Shown piece after piece: positions 33,563 through 43,305 of a DNA stretch of 64,000 bases; position 1 is the stretch's first letter; each line of letters opens with the position of its first letter. Under the pieces are notes generated by a model. It was not told the origin of the DNA. It searched no databases and worked only from the letters and a program-made list of their open reading frames with translations. This stretch comes from Gnetum montanum (lineage: Eukaryota > Streptophyta > Gnetopsida > Gnetales > Gnetaceae): assembly GCA_015680685.1 (NCBI GenBank), contig MNCI01009176.1, positions 1-64,000 of the forward strand. The letters are read 5' to 3'. Made by a program: the position numbers and the translations under genes.

Positions 33563-33567
33563 TGCAT

Positions 33568-34401
33568 CAAAGAGAGAGAGAGAGAAAGAAGAGAAAGTGT
33601 GCCAAAGAGGCTAGACAAAAAAAAGGTATGCCACAAGGAAATTCCAAATCAATCCTCCCTTACAAAAAATGCCAAGTGATCATATGCCTTGTTGTCATGA
33701 TGCTCTTATGGTTGTCCATCATTGGATGACACAATGCGATGTCATTGATCAAAGAAATGCACTTGGTCTTGATTTTGGAGTGACAAGATAATGACACATT
33801 AATCATGTCCTATACTCAAGACTCATTATGCCCTGGGTTAGTTACCTCATGTCCCAATCTCTGCAATCCCTTATACAAGTTGCCTCATCTCATTGTTCAT
33901 GTATTTGTGACCCGTGTCTTGTGTAGCATTGAATTCATACCTCATCACAGTGGTATCTACATGTGTGTGTTTTGTGGAGTTGGTGTGGATTACATTTAAC
34001 GCTTCTAGTGCCTACAGACATTTTAAGGTGTAGTTACGTAAGGCCATGATAGGTAGGAACTTTCTTTGGGGAGGGTCCACTTGCGTAACTTTTGTAATTT
34101 GTACTTGTTGTACACCACCACATCATTTTATACCCTTCGAGTACTTCATTGCCAAATTTATTCTTTCCTTTGTCATCATTTTATCAAACGTTCCTCAAAA
34201 CCATTACATGTCCTTTTATGTATCACCTAAATGAATCAGGTCCAACATTAAACTTTTAGGGCAACTTCCTTAAAAAAATTTTTAACTCTAAAATAACACT
34301 AAATAAAGAATGCAACATTTATTAAAGGCAATGAGTAAGGTATGAAATAATTGAACTTCTTTCAATAACCTTACTAACAACTAATCTTTGTGTCATTATA
34401 G
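33568..34401 (+). other. family X noncoding block (second part), outer copy
   Basis: Continues the block cut at 24986: an (AG)n run, CCTCATGTCCCAATCTCTGC, GTGTGTTTTGTGGAG, GGGAGGGTCCACTTGCG. It goes directly to AAGGTATGAAATAATTG and the acceptor TTGTGTCATTATAG before the ATG at 34402. The U3-like promoter block present in the inner copy and copy II is missing here. Confidence 0.65.
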
Positions 34402-34860
34402 ATGGCCCTTAAAAGAGGACAACAAGAAGGACCTTCTCAAGGTGCAACTGAACACCTAGGGGGAGGCAGAGGCCAAGGACCTTATGTAGAACATGCAGAG
34501 TAGGAGGCATAATCATTTAGCATCCATTAGGGAAATCCTGTCACTACACAATATGGCAGAGCAAAAGGTGGAGAGGTCAAGGCTCGAGCCTATGAAGAGG
34601 AATGCTAGCTATTTGTGGCATGGCATGTGAAGGCCAATCAAGTGTTCCTGCAGTTTCCATGTTCATGGAAAGTGCCAACTCCATCTCATAATCTTTAGAT
34701 AGAAGAGGAGAAATGTTAGGTGCTTCTTCAATGATATCAATCTTAGAAGCTTGGAGTGCAGGACAAAGGAAAGGCACACATGGGGGAGCCACCACCACCG
34801 AGAACCACATAAGCTCCACAAGTTTTGTATTTTGTGTCTGTTTCCAAATTTTGTTTAATC
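34402..34860 (+). pseudogene. family X ORF2, internally deleted
   Basis: ATG 34402 gives MALKRGQQEGPSQGATEH, matching the start of the inner copy's ORF2. After about 55 codons the sequence jumps to the C-terminal part: ARAYEEEC, LFVAWHVKANQVFLQF, KVPTPSH. The plant-mobile-like domain and the whole coiled coil are deleted. The ends retained support the limits of ORF2 in the other copies. Confidence 0.65.
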
Positions 34861-34987
34861 CCACACCGCGACATGAAATAGTCCATGGTCATTCAATAAT
34901 CCCATACCTATCCACTATTTGTAATTCAATGAACTTATCCTCACTTTGTTTGACTCAAGGATGAGTTTTTATTTTGTTGTAGGGGTA

Positions 34988-35873
34988 TGATGAGTCTTGA
35001 TATCAGACCCCTAATATTGAGTATAAGATATTAGGTTTGATGAGTCCAGATATCATACCCTCGAAATTGGACCCCCAATATCGTAGCTTGGGTATGATAT
35101 CGTATACATGATATCATGGTTCTTATGTAAGCCTATAAATACCACATTTAGGTGCACAGGAAGGGGAGAGTAAGTCAGTTAGTGTTAGAGTAGAGTATTT
35201 TTATCATTTTTTGGTTCATCTCAACCCTTTCCCCAATGCATGTTCGTAGTGTCATGATTGTAATTGTACAGAACCTTTATTCGAGTGTGACGTACTTGGA
35301 CATGCACATGACTAGCAATAAAGATCGAGATTACTTCATCATTGTAGCATTCACTTAGTGTTAATTCCTTTAATTGTTATTGTTATTTATTGTTTTCTTA
35401 ATTAATATTTCTTTACCTTCCTTTATTATCCATGTTATTAAACACAGAATGAGTATTACTTAATCATGAGCATTCAAGTGTGACTACTTGGTAACCCAGT
35501 AGTGTACCTAGGACATGCACTTGGTAATCCCAATAGTAGTACACGAGGTCCAAGATGTGTACGGATGGTTAAGGATGGATGCTCATCGCACTTAGGCTAG
35601 CTTACAATCTCTTCTCTCATTCCCTCTTAGGTTAATCAAAGTTATTTTCCATTGCCTCTAGGAGTAGCACTAGCTTAGGACCACATCATACATCTTACTC
35701 TAGACTAAACCATACGTGACAAACAAATACTAGTCTAGGTGGGAAGATAATGAACTGCAATCAATGTGTAATTATCTAGATACCACAACTAGCCCATTTA
35801 TAGAGTTCGATCAAATTGTGCGTGAATGCTCGTATTCGTATGGTTGAGTGTAGGGGTACCTCTCCACTCATCA
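34988..35873 (+). repeat. 3' LTR of outer family X element
   Basis: 886 bases, TGATGAGTCT...CCACTCATCA, preceded by a short polypurine run (TAGGGGTA) and followed by the duplication CAAAG. U3 has GATATCGTATACATGATATC-type palindromes near 35096-35115 and TATAAATA near 35134. Confidence 0.85.
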
Positions 35874-36164
35874 CAAAGTAAAGGTAATTTCTCCATACCT
35901 GATATGCTTGCTCATGATCGTTCCATTTGCAAGTTCTATCTTAATAATTTTCTTGGAAGGTAAACTTAATTTCAATAAATTAATTAAATTGGGAGAAATA
36001 AAGTTATCACTAGCACCATTATCAATCAAAAATTTAATTTTTCTACCTTTAATTAAACCTTCAAAAATTAGTAAAGAAAATTGAAATATATGCAAACCTA
36101 ATTTAAGCAATGTAGATATCTTCTTCATGGTTGTGGTGGTGGCTAGGATTTTTCCTTTGTTCAT
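35874..36164 (-). pseudogene. chromovirus protease, 5' part (active-site loop)
   Basis: Minus strand: GLIKGRKIKFLIDNGASDNF, then LKLSLPSKKIIKIELANGT and HIRYGEITFTL. The active-site triplet reads D-N-G-A where DSGA or DTGA is usual. The frame stops at the family X insertion and continues at 21326. Confidence 0.75.
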
Positions 36165-36199
36165 GTTTAGGTTAGGGTTTTTATTCTTGATTTGATTGG

Positions 36200-37100
36200 T
36201 CCTTTGTACCCTTGCTCACAGTTTTGGATGGTCTTGTTTGAAATGATCTTTGCCATAAACAAAACATCCCAATCTCGACTAAGCTCTCTTGGTTAGTGTT
36301 TCTTTTGTTATTGCTTGTCGAAGGATAGTTCATACTTGATTCAATTTTTTATAATCCCTAGTAATTTTTTATGCTTCATCGACTATTTGAGGATTATATG
36401 CTTGTGTCTAGGGATGCAGTTGTGCATGTAATCCACTAATGAACTTTGAAGCTAATTCTCCCTCATCCTAGTGGCTTACATACCAAGAAATATTAAAGAA
36501 TTCTTTGTAGTAATCTTCTATAGATAACCTTTCCAATCTTAAGAAATTATATCTCATTTTGCACTCCTTGAGGAAAGAATCAGGTACAAATGTTTGTTCA
36601 AAATCTCAACAAAAATTGAGCTAATTTATAATGAAACCTTGAGATCTCAGTCCATTCCACCATGTTGCCGCAAGTCCTCTTAAATATAAGGATATAACTT
36701 ATAAACATTCTTGGCTTGACAAATTCAACATATCAAAGTAATTTTTCATTGTATTAAGCCAATCCTTTGCCTTGTCACTCGATCCAGGGGCTCCATCATA
36801 ATGGTCTAATTTTACTTTCTTGGCATGAACTTGAATCAATGATTCTTTGGGTGTATAATGTCAATTACCATATCCCTTACCTTTAGTTTCTACTCTATGA
36901 CCTAAAGAAAGGATATTGGTATCTTGGTGACAAGTAAGTGGTGGTTGATTTTGGTGTGGTTTCTTAGGTGAAAGTTGATCTTGGTCTTGATGTTGATCTC
37001 TAGGTGTAATGTGGCTAGGATTTGAAGGTTGGGTGAGATGGTCTATTAATTGCTTGATGAAGTCTCCTAAGGATTCCATATTTCCTTGCATGTCTAACCA
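36200..37100 (-). pseudogene. gag: chromovirus gag
   Basis: Minus strand from Met at 37091 (MQGNMESLGDFIKQLIDHL). A Gln/Pro/His-rich linker leads to the capsid: VKLDHYDGAPGSSDKAKDWL, YFDMLNLS, YLRGLAATWWNGL, FVPDSFLKECKMRYNFLRL and FISGLHAQL. The zinc knuckle near 36240 is decayed (CFVYGKDHFKQDHPKL, two Cys lost). It is directly upstream of the protease half at 35874-36164. Confidence 0.75.
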
Positions 37101-37608
37101 TGTATCCTTTGAACTCTAAGATAATTTCCTAATTTCTTCAAACATATTCTACATTAATTTCTTTGAACCCTTGATTAAACTAACAAAGCTCTTCTTGAAC
37201 TCCCCTGATCTTATTAATTTGAACCTACAGGGCATTCATCTGCTCATTAACTTAGGCCTTTGTTACTCTACAATGTACTCTTTAGGTTTTGGATATTGGT
37301 AAGTTGAAGAAAGTAGGTGTGTTGGCAATCCTTGGCCTCTATGGCCCCATTTTATGGGTCTTGAAATAGTTAATCGATTGTAGAAGAAGTTGAAATTGTC
37401 ATGAATTTCTACCTGCCCTTAGAATCCTAATTATTTTGGGACCTTAAATAATGGATTAAAAGGTGATTTTCTATTATCTAAAGGCTAAATATAACCATTT
37501 CATTGCATTTAGAAGGTTCAATTCTATTGACATTATTTTTTTTGTTAAAAATTGACTCTGGATTCAAAAGTTATGGTTGTTTTAAGTTTGCCAAAAACTT
37601 ACATGATT
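37101..37608. other. no gene recognised (chromovirus 5' flank)
   Basis: AT-rich. It should contain the start of the chromovirus gag or its leader, but I find neither a primer site nor an LTR edge. Confidence 0.4.
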
Positions 37609-37609
37609 T

Positions 37610-37672
37610 TCAAGACTTCTCAAGAGGTCACCCATCCTAATCATACTCCAGGTCAAGTGTGCTTAATTACAT
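37610..37672 (-). ncRNA. 5S rRNA-derived fragment (Cassandra-like)
   Basis: The minus strand matches the 3' half of plant 5S rRNA: TTAAGC..ACTTG, GGAGTA, then an exact TAGGATGGGTGACCTC, followed by TTGAGAAGTC. The box C part of the internal promoter is intact; box A is degenerate. GACCTGGAGTA rather than GGCGAGAGTA is nearer the 5S copies carried in LTRs of Cassandra TRIM elements. I did not find the Cassandra LTR ends, so a stray 5S pseudogene or 5S-derived SINE is possible. Confidence 0.6.
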
Positions 37673-37739
37673 AATTTTTATTTTTGTTATTATCAAAGTG
37701 CCAAATTTGAATTTTAAAAATTATTTTCATGTGTTTTTT

Positions 37740-37925
37740 TATTTAAATCAATGTGTTAATGATAGGAATTTTGAATTTCCTGTCAGTTGACGAAAATTTA
37801 AAAATTTTCAACAATTGCTAAAATTTTTTTAATTTTCCATTAATTGATGTAAAGACAGGAAATTTCAAAATTTTAATCAATTGCTAAAAAGTTTTAAATT
37901 TCCTATTAATTGATAGAAAATATTT
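37740..37925. repeat. AT-rich inverted and direct repeats
   Basis: TTGAATTTCCTGTCA (about 37769) is the reverse complement of GACAGGAAATTTCAA (about 37853). CAATTGCTAAAA and TTAATTGAT words recur between and after them. This is a short foldback-like patch. Confidence 0.5.
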
Positions 37926-38084
37926 TTCATCATCGGAGGTAAGGACGGTGGTGAGGCAGGAAACATAGACAAGGCAAGCAACATGGCAGTAGAAGAAAAT
38001 GTCGATGACAATAGTAGAAGCAAATGTCGATAGCAGCAATGGAAGGGAACACTGGTCGTGGTGGGGGCTATGTTGGGTGGCCCA

Positions 38085-38275
38085 TACTAGGGCACACATG
38101 GCCCTTCTTTGGGCCTACACTACCCTTTCTAGGGCTTGCACAATTCATATTAGGGCTTGCATAGCCCCTCTTGGGGCTTGTGTGAATCTTTTTAGGGCTT
38201 ATGTGGCCCATCAAAGGGCTCGTGTGCCCCTCCTCAGGGCCTACATAGCCCAAAAATGGGGTTTGTGTGATCAGT
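38085..38275. repeat. 21-bp minisatellite, about nine units
   Basis: Units start GGGC(T/C)(T/A)...: GGGCTTGCACAATTCATATT, GGGCTTGCATAGCCCCTCTT, GGGCTTGTGTGAATCTTTTT and so on, each exactly 21 bases. Because 21 is a multiple of three the frames stay open. On the minus strand (38068-38427) it codes a seven-residue repeat (GHTSPLM, GHISPKK, IHTSPKR, GYASPNM). No start or gene context supports expression. Confidence 0.75.
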
Positions 38276-38309
38276 GCTATGCATAATTTTTGGGTTATTA
38301 GTGGCCTTG

Positions 38310-38560
38310 GATGATGCCTGGGATGCCTGTGATTGGCAACGTAGTCGATGCCAAGAGTGCTTGTGATTGATGACACTGTCGGTGCTAGGGGTGCTTGTGA
38401 TTGATGATGCCATATGATCCGCAACACCGATGGTATCTATGGAGCACCAGGGATGCTTGTGATTCATGATGTTAACGATGTTCATGGAGCATCAGGGGTG
38501 CATGTGATCTGCAGTGTCAACAATGCTTGCGAAGCACTAGGGTGCCTGTGATCCACAACC
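38310..38560. repeat. imperfect minisatellite, GTGCTTGTGATTGATGA units
   Basis: GGGATGCCTGTGATTGG, GAGTGCTTGTGATTGATGA, GGGTGCTTGTGATTGATGA, GGATGCTTGTGATTCATGA, GGGTGCATGTGATCTGCA, GGTGCCTGTGATCCACA recur at spacings of roughly 34-62 bases. It directly follows the 21-bp array. Confidence 0.65.
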
Positions 38561-39049
38561 CAATTAGTGTTTGACGATGTAACAAAGAATAGACACTATA
38601 GGACATAGCACATGGCAAAGCAGCATTATAGTGGACTAAGTGGTGGCAGTGCATAGTGATTGGATGATGGTGGCATGTGGATAGGCGATGCGTGGGGGAG
38701 GAGGGCAACAAAAGCAATGTAGAGGGCCGAAGAGACCATGGACAGTGTGATGCATAGTAATTGGAGATGGTGTGTAGCATGTGGTAATTGGAGTTGATGC
38801 ATGACACATGTGGTTGGTCTTTTGGGTAGGCCCTTGGGCTAGCCTAGCTACTATCGGTCATCAGTTGGTTGTGAGTAGGGCTAGTTGTGGCCTTGCTAAG
38901 GGGGATTTTTTTAATAATAATAAATATTTGGGGATCGGTGTCGAACCCATGGCCTTCCACTTTCTATTTTTTTATTTTTGAAAAATAAAAATAAAATAAA
39001 TTTAAACTTAAACTTAAGAATTTTTTTTAAATTTTAAACTACACGTATT
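38561..39049. other. no gene recognised
   Basis: The first part (38600-38870) is relatively G-rich with no open frame of interest. The second part has AT-rich runs. GTGTCGAACCCATGG at 38940-38954 is like a tRNA box B but stands alone. Confidence 0.4.
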
Positions 39050-40080
39050 TTAAGAAACACCATATCTCCCACATCGTAAGGCAAATTTCGATGAAATTAG
39101 TATTGTTGGAATAATCTTGGAGAGCACTACACGTTGAGCTAGAGATAACATCATTCTAGTGGACCTAGAAATCAAAAAATCATAAAAATTAAGTGTTAGC
39201 TTTATTAAATCATTAATTAACTTAAGTTGATACTTCCTTTTTACTCTTGCTAAGATTCTTGTTATTCTTTTATAAATATGAGAAGAAGAAAGACTTTGCC
39301 CATCATAGTTTAATATTAATAGAGGATTGAAGGATTTCATTAGTGGAGAAGCTTGAATATTTCTACCATCAACACAAAAGATTTTAACCATCATCATCAT
39401 GACCCCAAAGCATCCTACACAAGCTCCTTCTTTAGGTAGCTCTAAATTGGTGTCCATTCTTTTCACCAAAATAGTGTATTTACTACATTCAGTTTTGTGC
39501 ATGATTTACTTGGAAAGGAGGAGTTTCGATATCTTGAGTATCTAAATTAATTATTTTCCCTATTTTCAATGCAACAAAGTGCAAAGACTTAATAATTCAA
39601 TGGTACAATCTTTATAATAACAATATAATCATCACTTCCACATTGTTCTTTGGGGTGATCATGATTCTTTCATATGATATTATAATAGCCTTAAGTTTTT
39701 ACCAAGGGGAGGATCCTTTAATTCCATTGATTTTCTTCCGTAAAGTTAAATTGTTTTTCCAAAAAGAATTATTTGATTATGTTATTTGATTCTGCTATTG
39801 AGCTAATTTCTTCGTGGAGATTTCATTAATGAAATTACTTTGAATTATGTGAATTCATCCATAGTAAGGTTTTGTGGCACCAATACCAATCTTATGTTAC
39901 TACTTTTCACATCTATATACTTCATGGTACCATAACTTGCAAAGCTTATCATTGGTTGTTGTGTTTTTTTTCTAAGTGGAGCTGGTGCTACCAAACAAAA
40001 TCCCAGTAAACCATATACCATATGTTGCATACCCTTGATAATGTGTTTAATTTTAAGTTATAATCATTCAACCAAACTCT
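39050..40080 (-). pseudogene. decayed element coding relic, unrecognised
   Basis: A 150-codon minus-strand frame (39502-39050) has ELPKEGACVGCFG and ITRILARVKRKYQLKL but no domain I recognise. In another frame near 39050-39090 YDVGDMVFLKIRV looks like the beginning of a gypsy integrase tail. Upstream (40030-39845) a 61-codon frame is also unassigned. Probably a frameshifted element remnant interrupted by the solo LTR next to it. Confidence 0.3.
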
Positions 40081-40124
40081 TTAGCCTATGCGATCTTAGT
40101 TTACATCTTGAATTTCTTGAAGAG

Positions 40125-41085
40125 TGATGAGTAGTAAGGTGCCCCTACGTCCAGCCATATGAATCACAAGCGTTGACGCATGATCCAATCGAATTTTGAG
40201 GACTTTATTGTTTCCAGTGCACTAGCCCTTTAGAAAGTGAATCTAGCCTTAAGGTCAATTTTTTCCTCCCAATTACAGTTGTGATGTACATTGCTATGGT
40301 TAAGTGTAATTGACGCATCTGATTTTTATCATTTTGTATTTTATATTTTGGTGCTTGAAATGTAGATAAAAGGAGTTTAATTAACTAATCTAAATTACTA
40401 ATTAACTAACAATTTAACTAATTCAAACATAAGTATCCATTCCCACTTTTTGTACATGTCTTGAACCCACGTATTCACTACTAGGTGACCAAACGCTATG
40501 CTACTAGAAATACTAAGTGATAACACTACTGGGATTACCAAGCGAATACGTGTTACACTCGAAGCAATCGTACTTATGTGTGTAATTTATCTCACTTAAT
40601 TATCTCATTTAACGTAATAACTAGAAAATATTTGATAACTAATTGAAATCATTTAATAAATAATTGAAAACATTAAATGCATAAATAAAATGAATAATCT
40701 ATCCAAAGTGTTGTAAGGTTTATTAAAAAGCTCATGTTTATTGCTGCACATACTATTGTGCTCAAGTACAACAATGCTACAATAAAGATCCATACACTCA
40801 ATGACTAATGTTGTGTTCACATGGGGACGAAAAATCTAACTTTCAAATGAAAAAAATGAAAGAGCTTTGCAACTTCTAAAATCTAGATTCCATAAATGCA
40901 GTTGGTAGGTGCATATTTATAGGCAACAGATAGACATTGCATCAACGAGGCCTCATTGATGTAGGATGAGATGCATTGACAAGGCCTCACTGACGTAGGG
41001 AAAGATGTGTCAATGGGGCCTCGTTGATGTTTTTGGCTATGTAAATGAGGCCTTGTAGACATAGCTAACCAACAACAACTCATCA
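40125..41085 (-). repeat. solo LTR related to family X
   Basis: 961 bases. Read on the minus strand it starts TGATGAGTTG at 41085 and ends GGGGCACCTTACTACTCATCA-like at 40125. It is flanked by AAGAG (40120-40124) and AAGAA (41086-41090), a one-mismatch 5-bp duplication. TATA (CCTATAAATATG) is near 40917. The U3 carries GAGGCCTC(A/G)TTGATG repeats instead of GATATC words. The body matches the truncated LTR at 3742-4432. No internal region is attached. Confidence 0.7.
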
Positions 41086-41090
41086 AAGAA

Positions 41091-41820
41091 GATTAAACTA
41101 TAAATATTAAGATTGAGGGTGGCAAAAAAGCTCAATTGGTTTTATAGTAGGCTAGAAATCAAGAAGAAAGCAATGAGGTATTTTATATGTTTTATGTATT
41201 TTATATTTCTATTATAACTTATGTTTCTTCATGTATTTATTGACAATGTAATCTAGGATGCAAAATGAATTGATCTAACATGCATAGATTTCAAGAGAAA
41301 GTGGTTAGATTGCACAGACTGAAAGTGCTCAAGGTGCTTCAACCTTTGGAAGGGTTCATCCTTAACAAATTACTCTTACTAGTTCTAAGGTGTATATATA
41401 ATAACATATATATAATAGCCTAGTTTAATGTCTTAGTTGATTTTCTAATAAATTCTTTTTAACAAAGGTAATGTACTAGGTGAAGTTCTACCAATCTAGT
41501 AGTTAGACAAAAGTCCCAACAAAAAACTAAACAACAAGTTCAACAACAAAGTACAAGACAAGATATGGGAAAGGAACTAGAGATAGGTTTTAATTAATTT
41601 AAGGTTTCAATACTTCCCTTTTGTTCTTCTTGTATGATGTTGATCTTGTTTATGTCACAGATGTCTCATGGTTGGAGGTACTTAATCCAAGAAATGGAGA
41701 GAGATGATGCAAGTTCTAGTTCTAAATAAACTCTCATTTTTTCATCTCCCATTCCCCATCTAGATCATTGTCCTTGACATTGATTCTAGTGATGGTAGGT
41801 TCCTTTCCACAGGTGGTTCC
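41091..41820. other. no gene recognised
   Basis: AT-rich with an ATATAT-type patch at 41393-41425. A short ATG frame near 41661 follows a CACAG acceptor-like site and may be the first exon of the coding relic that follows. Confidence 0.35.
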
Positions 41821-41829
41821 AACACTAGC

Positions 41830-42545
41830 TCCTAGATCTAATCCACTAATTCCTTCTTTTTCTATCTCAAATTCCCCTAACTCAATGGGATAGATAGTGG
41901 TAGTTTCCAAAGAAGAACTTGTGTTACTTCAGCATCTTGTCCAATAAATTTCTAATAACAAACCTTATTCTATTCATGAGAATGTTTATCACTTATGGGA
42001 GTCCCATTTATGTGACTTTAAGAAAGATTATGAATTGGTACAAGTTGGAGTTCTCTCATTTCTTCATTTAATTCCCAAGGATGCTCTGAAAGTTGCCAAA
42101 GATCTAGAGAAACTTTTAGGAAAATTAGAGAGTGCTACATGCCTGGCTGGCCATCAACAGTCTCATGAATGGTTTCTTCAAATTGAAAACAATTAGCTTC
42201 AAGTGAGTATTTCTTATTCATTTCTCCCTTTGTTTCTCTTTCTATTTGATTGATTTTTTTGTTCATAACTCATAATATCTTGTTTTGTTCAAAGTAAAGA
42301 AAAAGAATGTCAAAAAAAAAAAAACATGGATGATCGATTGATTTAGATGAAGATGCTAAAAATCCAACTCAAAAGAAAGGAGGAATCAATGGCTGTAGCA
42401 AGGAGTGCCACTAAATGCATCAAGTAATTGTGTGATGGGTTGGTAGGATGTAAGGTGGTGCTTAGCAAAAAGGATGCCACTAATGAAAAATGGGAAGAAC
42501 AATTGAAGATAGTTACAGATCTCCTTGACTCATTTAGTCACAAAA
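41830..42545 (+). pseudogene. exon-like coiled-coil relic, unknown element protein
   Basis: One frame reads NVYHLWESHLCDFKKDYELV, GVLSFLHLIPKDALKVAKDL, KLLGKLESATCLAGHQQSHE and FLQIEN, ending at a textbook donor CTTCAA|GTGAGT (42202/42203). After about 100 AT-rich bases a second charged segment (KIQLKRKEESMAVARSATKC, KWEEQLKIVTDLLDSF) runs to 42545. Composition and helix pattern suggest coiled coil. It resembles the coiled-coil ends of the other extra ORFs here only in general character. I do not recognise the family. Confidence 0.35.
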
Positions 42546-42549
42546 AATG

Positions 42550-43305
42550 ATCACTATTTTCTTATTTCTTTTATCTCACATCTTCCCTTTTCTTGTATTC
42601 CGCTTATTTCCTTATATGTATTCTACTTGGATTTACTTTTGTTTTACAATAACAATAATAATAATAATATTTTTCTTCCACTCTGGATCCTAAATTGTGA
42701 TGTGCTTTGATACCAAATATGACATCTCATTCCCAGATGTCATCAAAACATGTTCATTCATCGCTTAATTCTTTGCATTCTTAAGTAATATAATGGAAAC
42801 AGTATAAAGTACTTGACAAATGAATTAATTGGTACTTAGAATAGGTAGAGAAAACAAAAAACGTTTATTAATAAGAGAGGGTACTATAATGCCCTTTTGG
42901 TTATCTTCCCATGCCACTTAAGCCTTAGTGGTAATTCGGCACTGCCACCATGGTTAGGTTGTCCAGCCAAAGGGGTGATCAGTTCCTTCTTGTCTTGCTT
43001 CAACCCAACTCTTGTTACTTGGATTTCTGGGTTTGTAACTCCATCTTGGCACCACCTCAAAACCTGACCTTAAATGGCATAGGTCAAACTCATTCCCAAG
43101 GGATACATGAATAATTGTAACTCCTCATAACGAGGTACCCCTGCATTTGAATGTTAATTGCATTGTTACAATTTGTTTCCACCCTTAACAAATGATGAGA
43201 TGTTATAGTTGAGGCTAGTCATGACCCTGCCTATGTAGCATATAAGAACCAACATACACAGAAGAATAAAAAGAAGAGAAGATAGAACCATTTAACTGTG
43301 GCAAC
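42550..43305. other. noncoding, with (AAT)n and possible LTR edge
   Basis: An (AAT)n run lies at 42647-42668. GCTTTGATACCAAATATGACATC at 42703 is a phrase commonly seen at LTR borders, but I could not find a matching partner. The stretch before 43305 should be the leader of the Tat gag. Confidence 0.35.

Larger units (their letters stand above)
21327..35873 (+). mobile_element. family X element, outer copy (14.5 kb with a nested copy)
   Basis: 5' LTR 21327-22228 and 3' LTR 34988-35873, flanked by the identical 5-bp duplication CAAAG (21322-21326 and 35874-35878). The flanks rejoin into one chromovirus protease frame. Internal parts: primer site, gag (22363-24398), T-rich and conserved noncoding block, a mostly deleted ORF2 (34402-34850). 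The second element at 24992-33562 is inserted in the noncoding block. Without it the copy is about 6.0 kb. No protease, RT or integrase is present, so it is non-autonomous. Confidence 0.85.

Noticed and set aside
38940-38954. tRNA-derived SINE or tRNA gene
   Set aside because: Only a box-B-like GTGTCGAACCC is present; no box A at the right distance and no cloverleaf.
42680-43300. LTR of the Tat element
   Set aside because: LTR-border phrases are present, but no copy of this stretch can be found after the pol at 60.6-62.8 kb.
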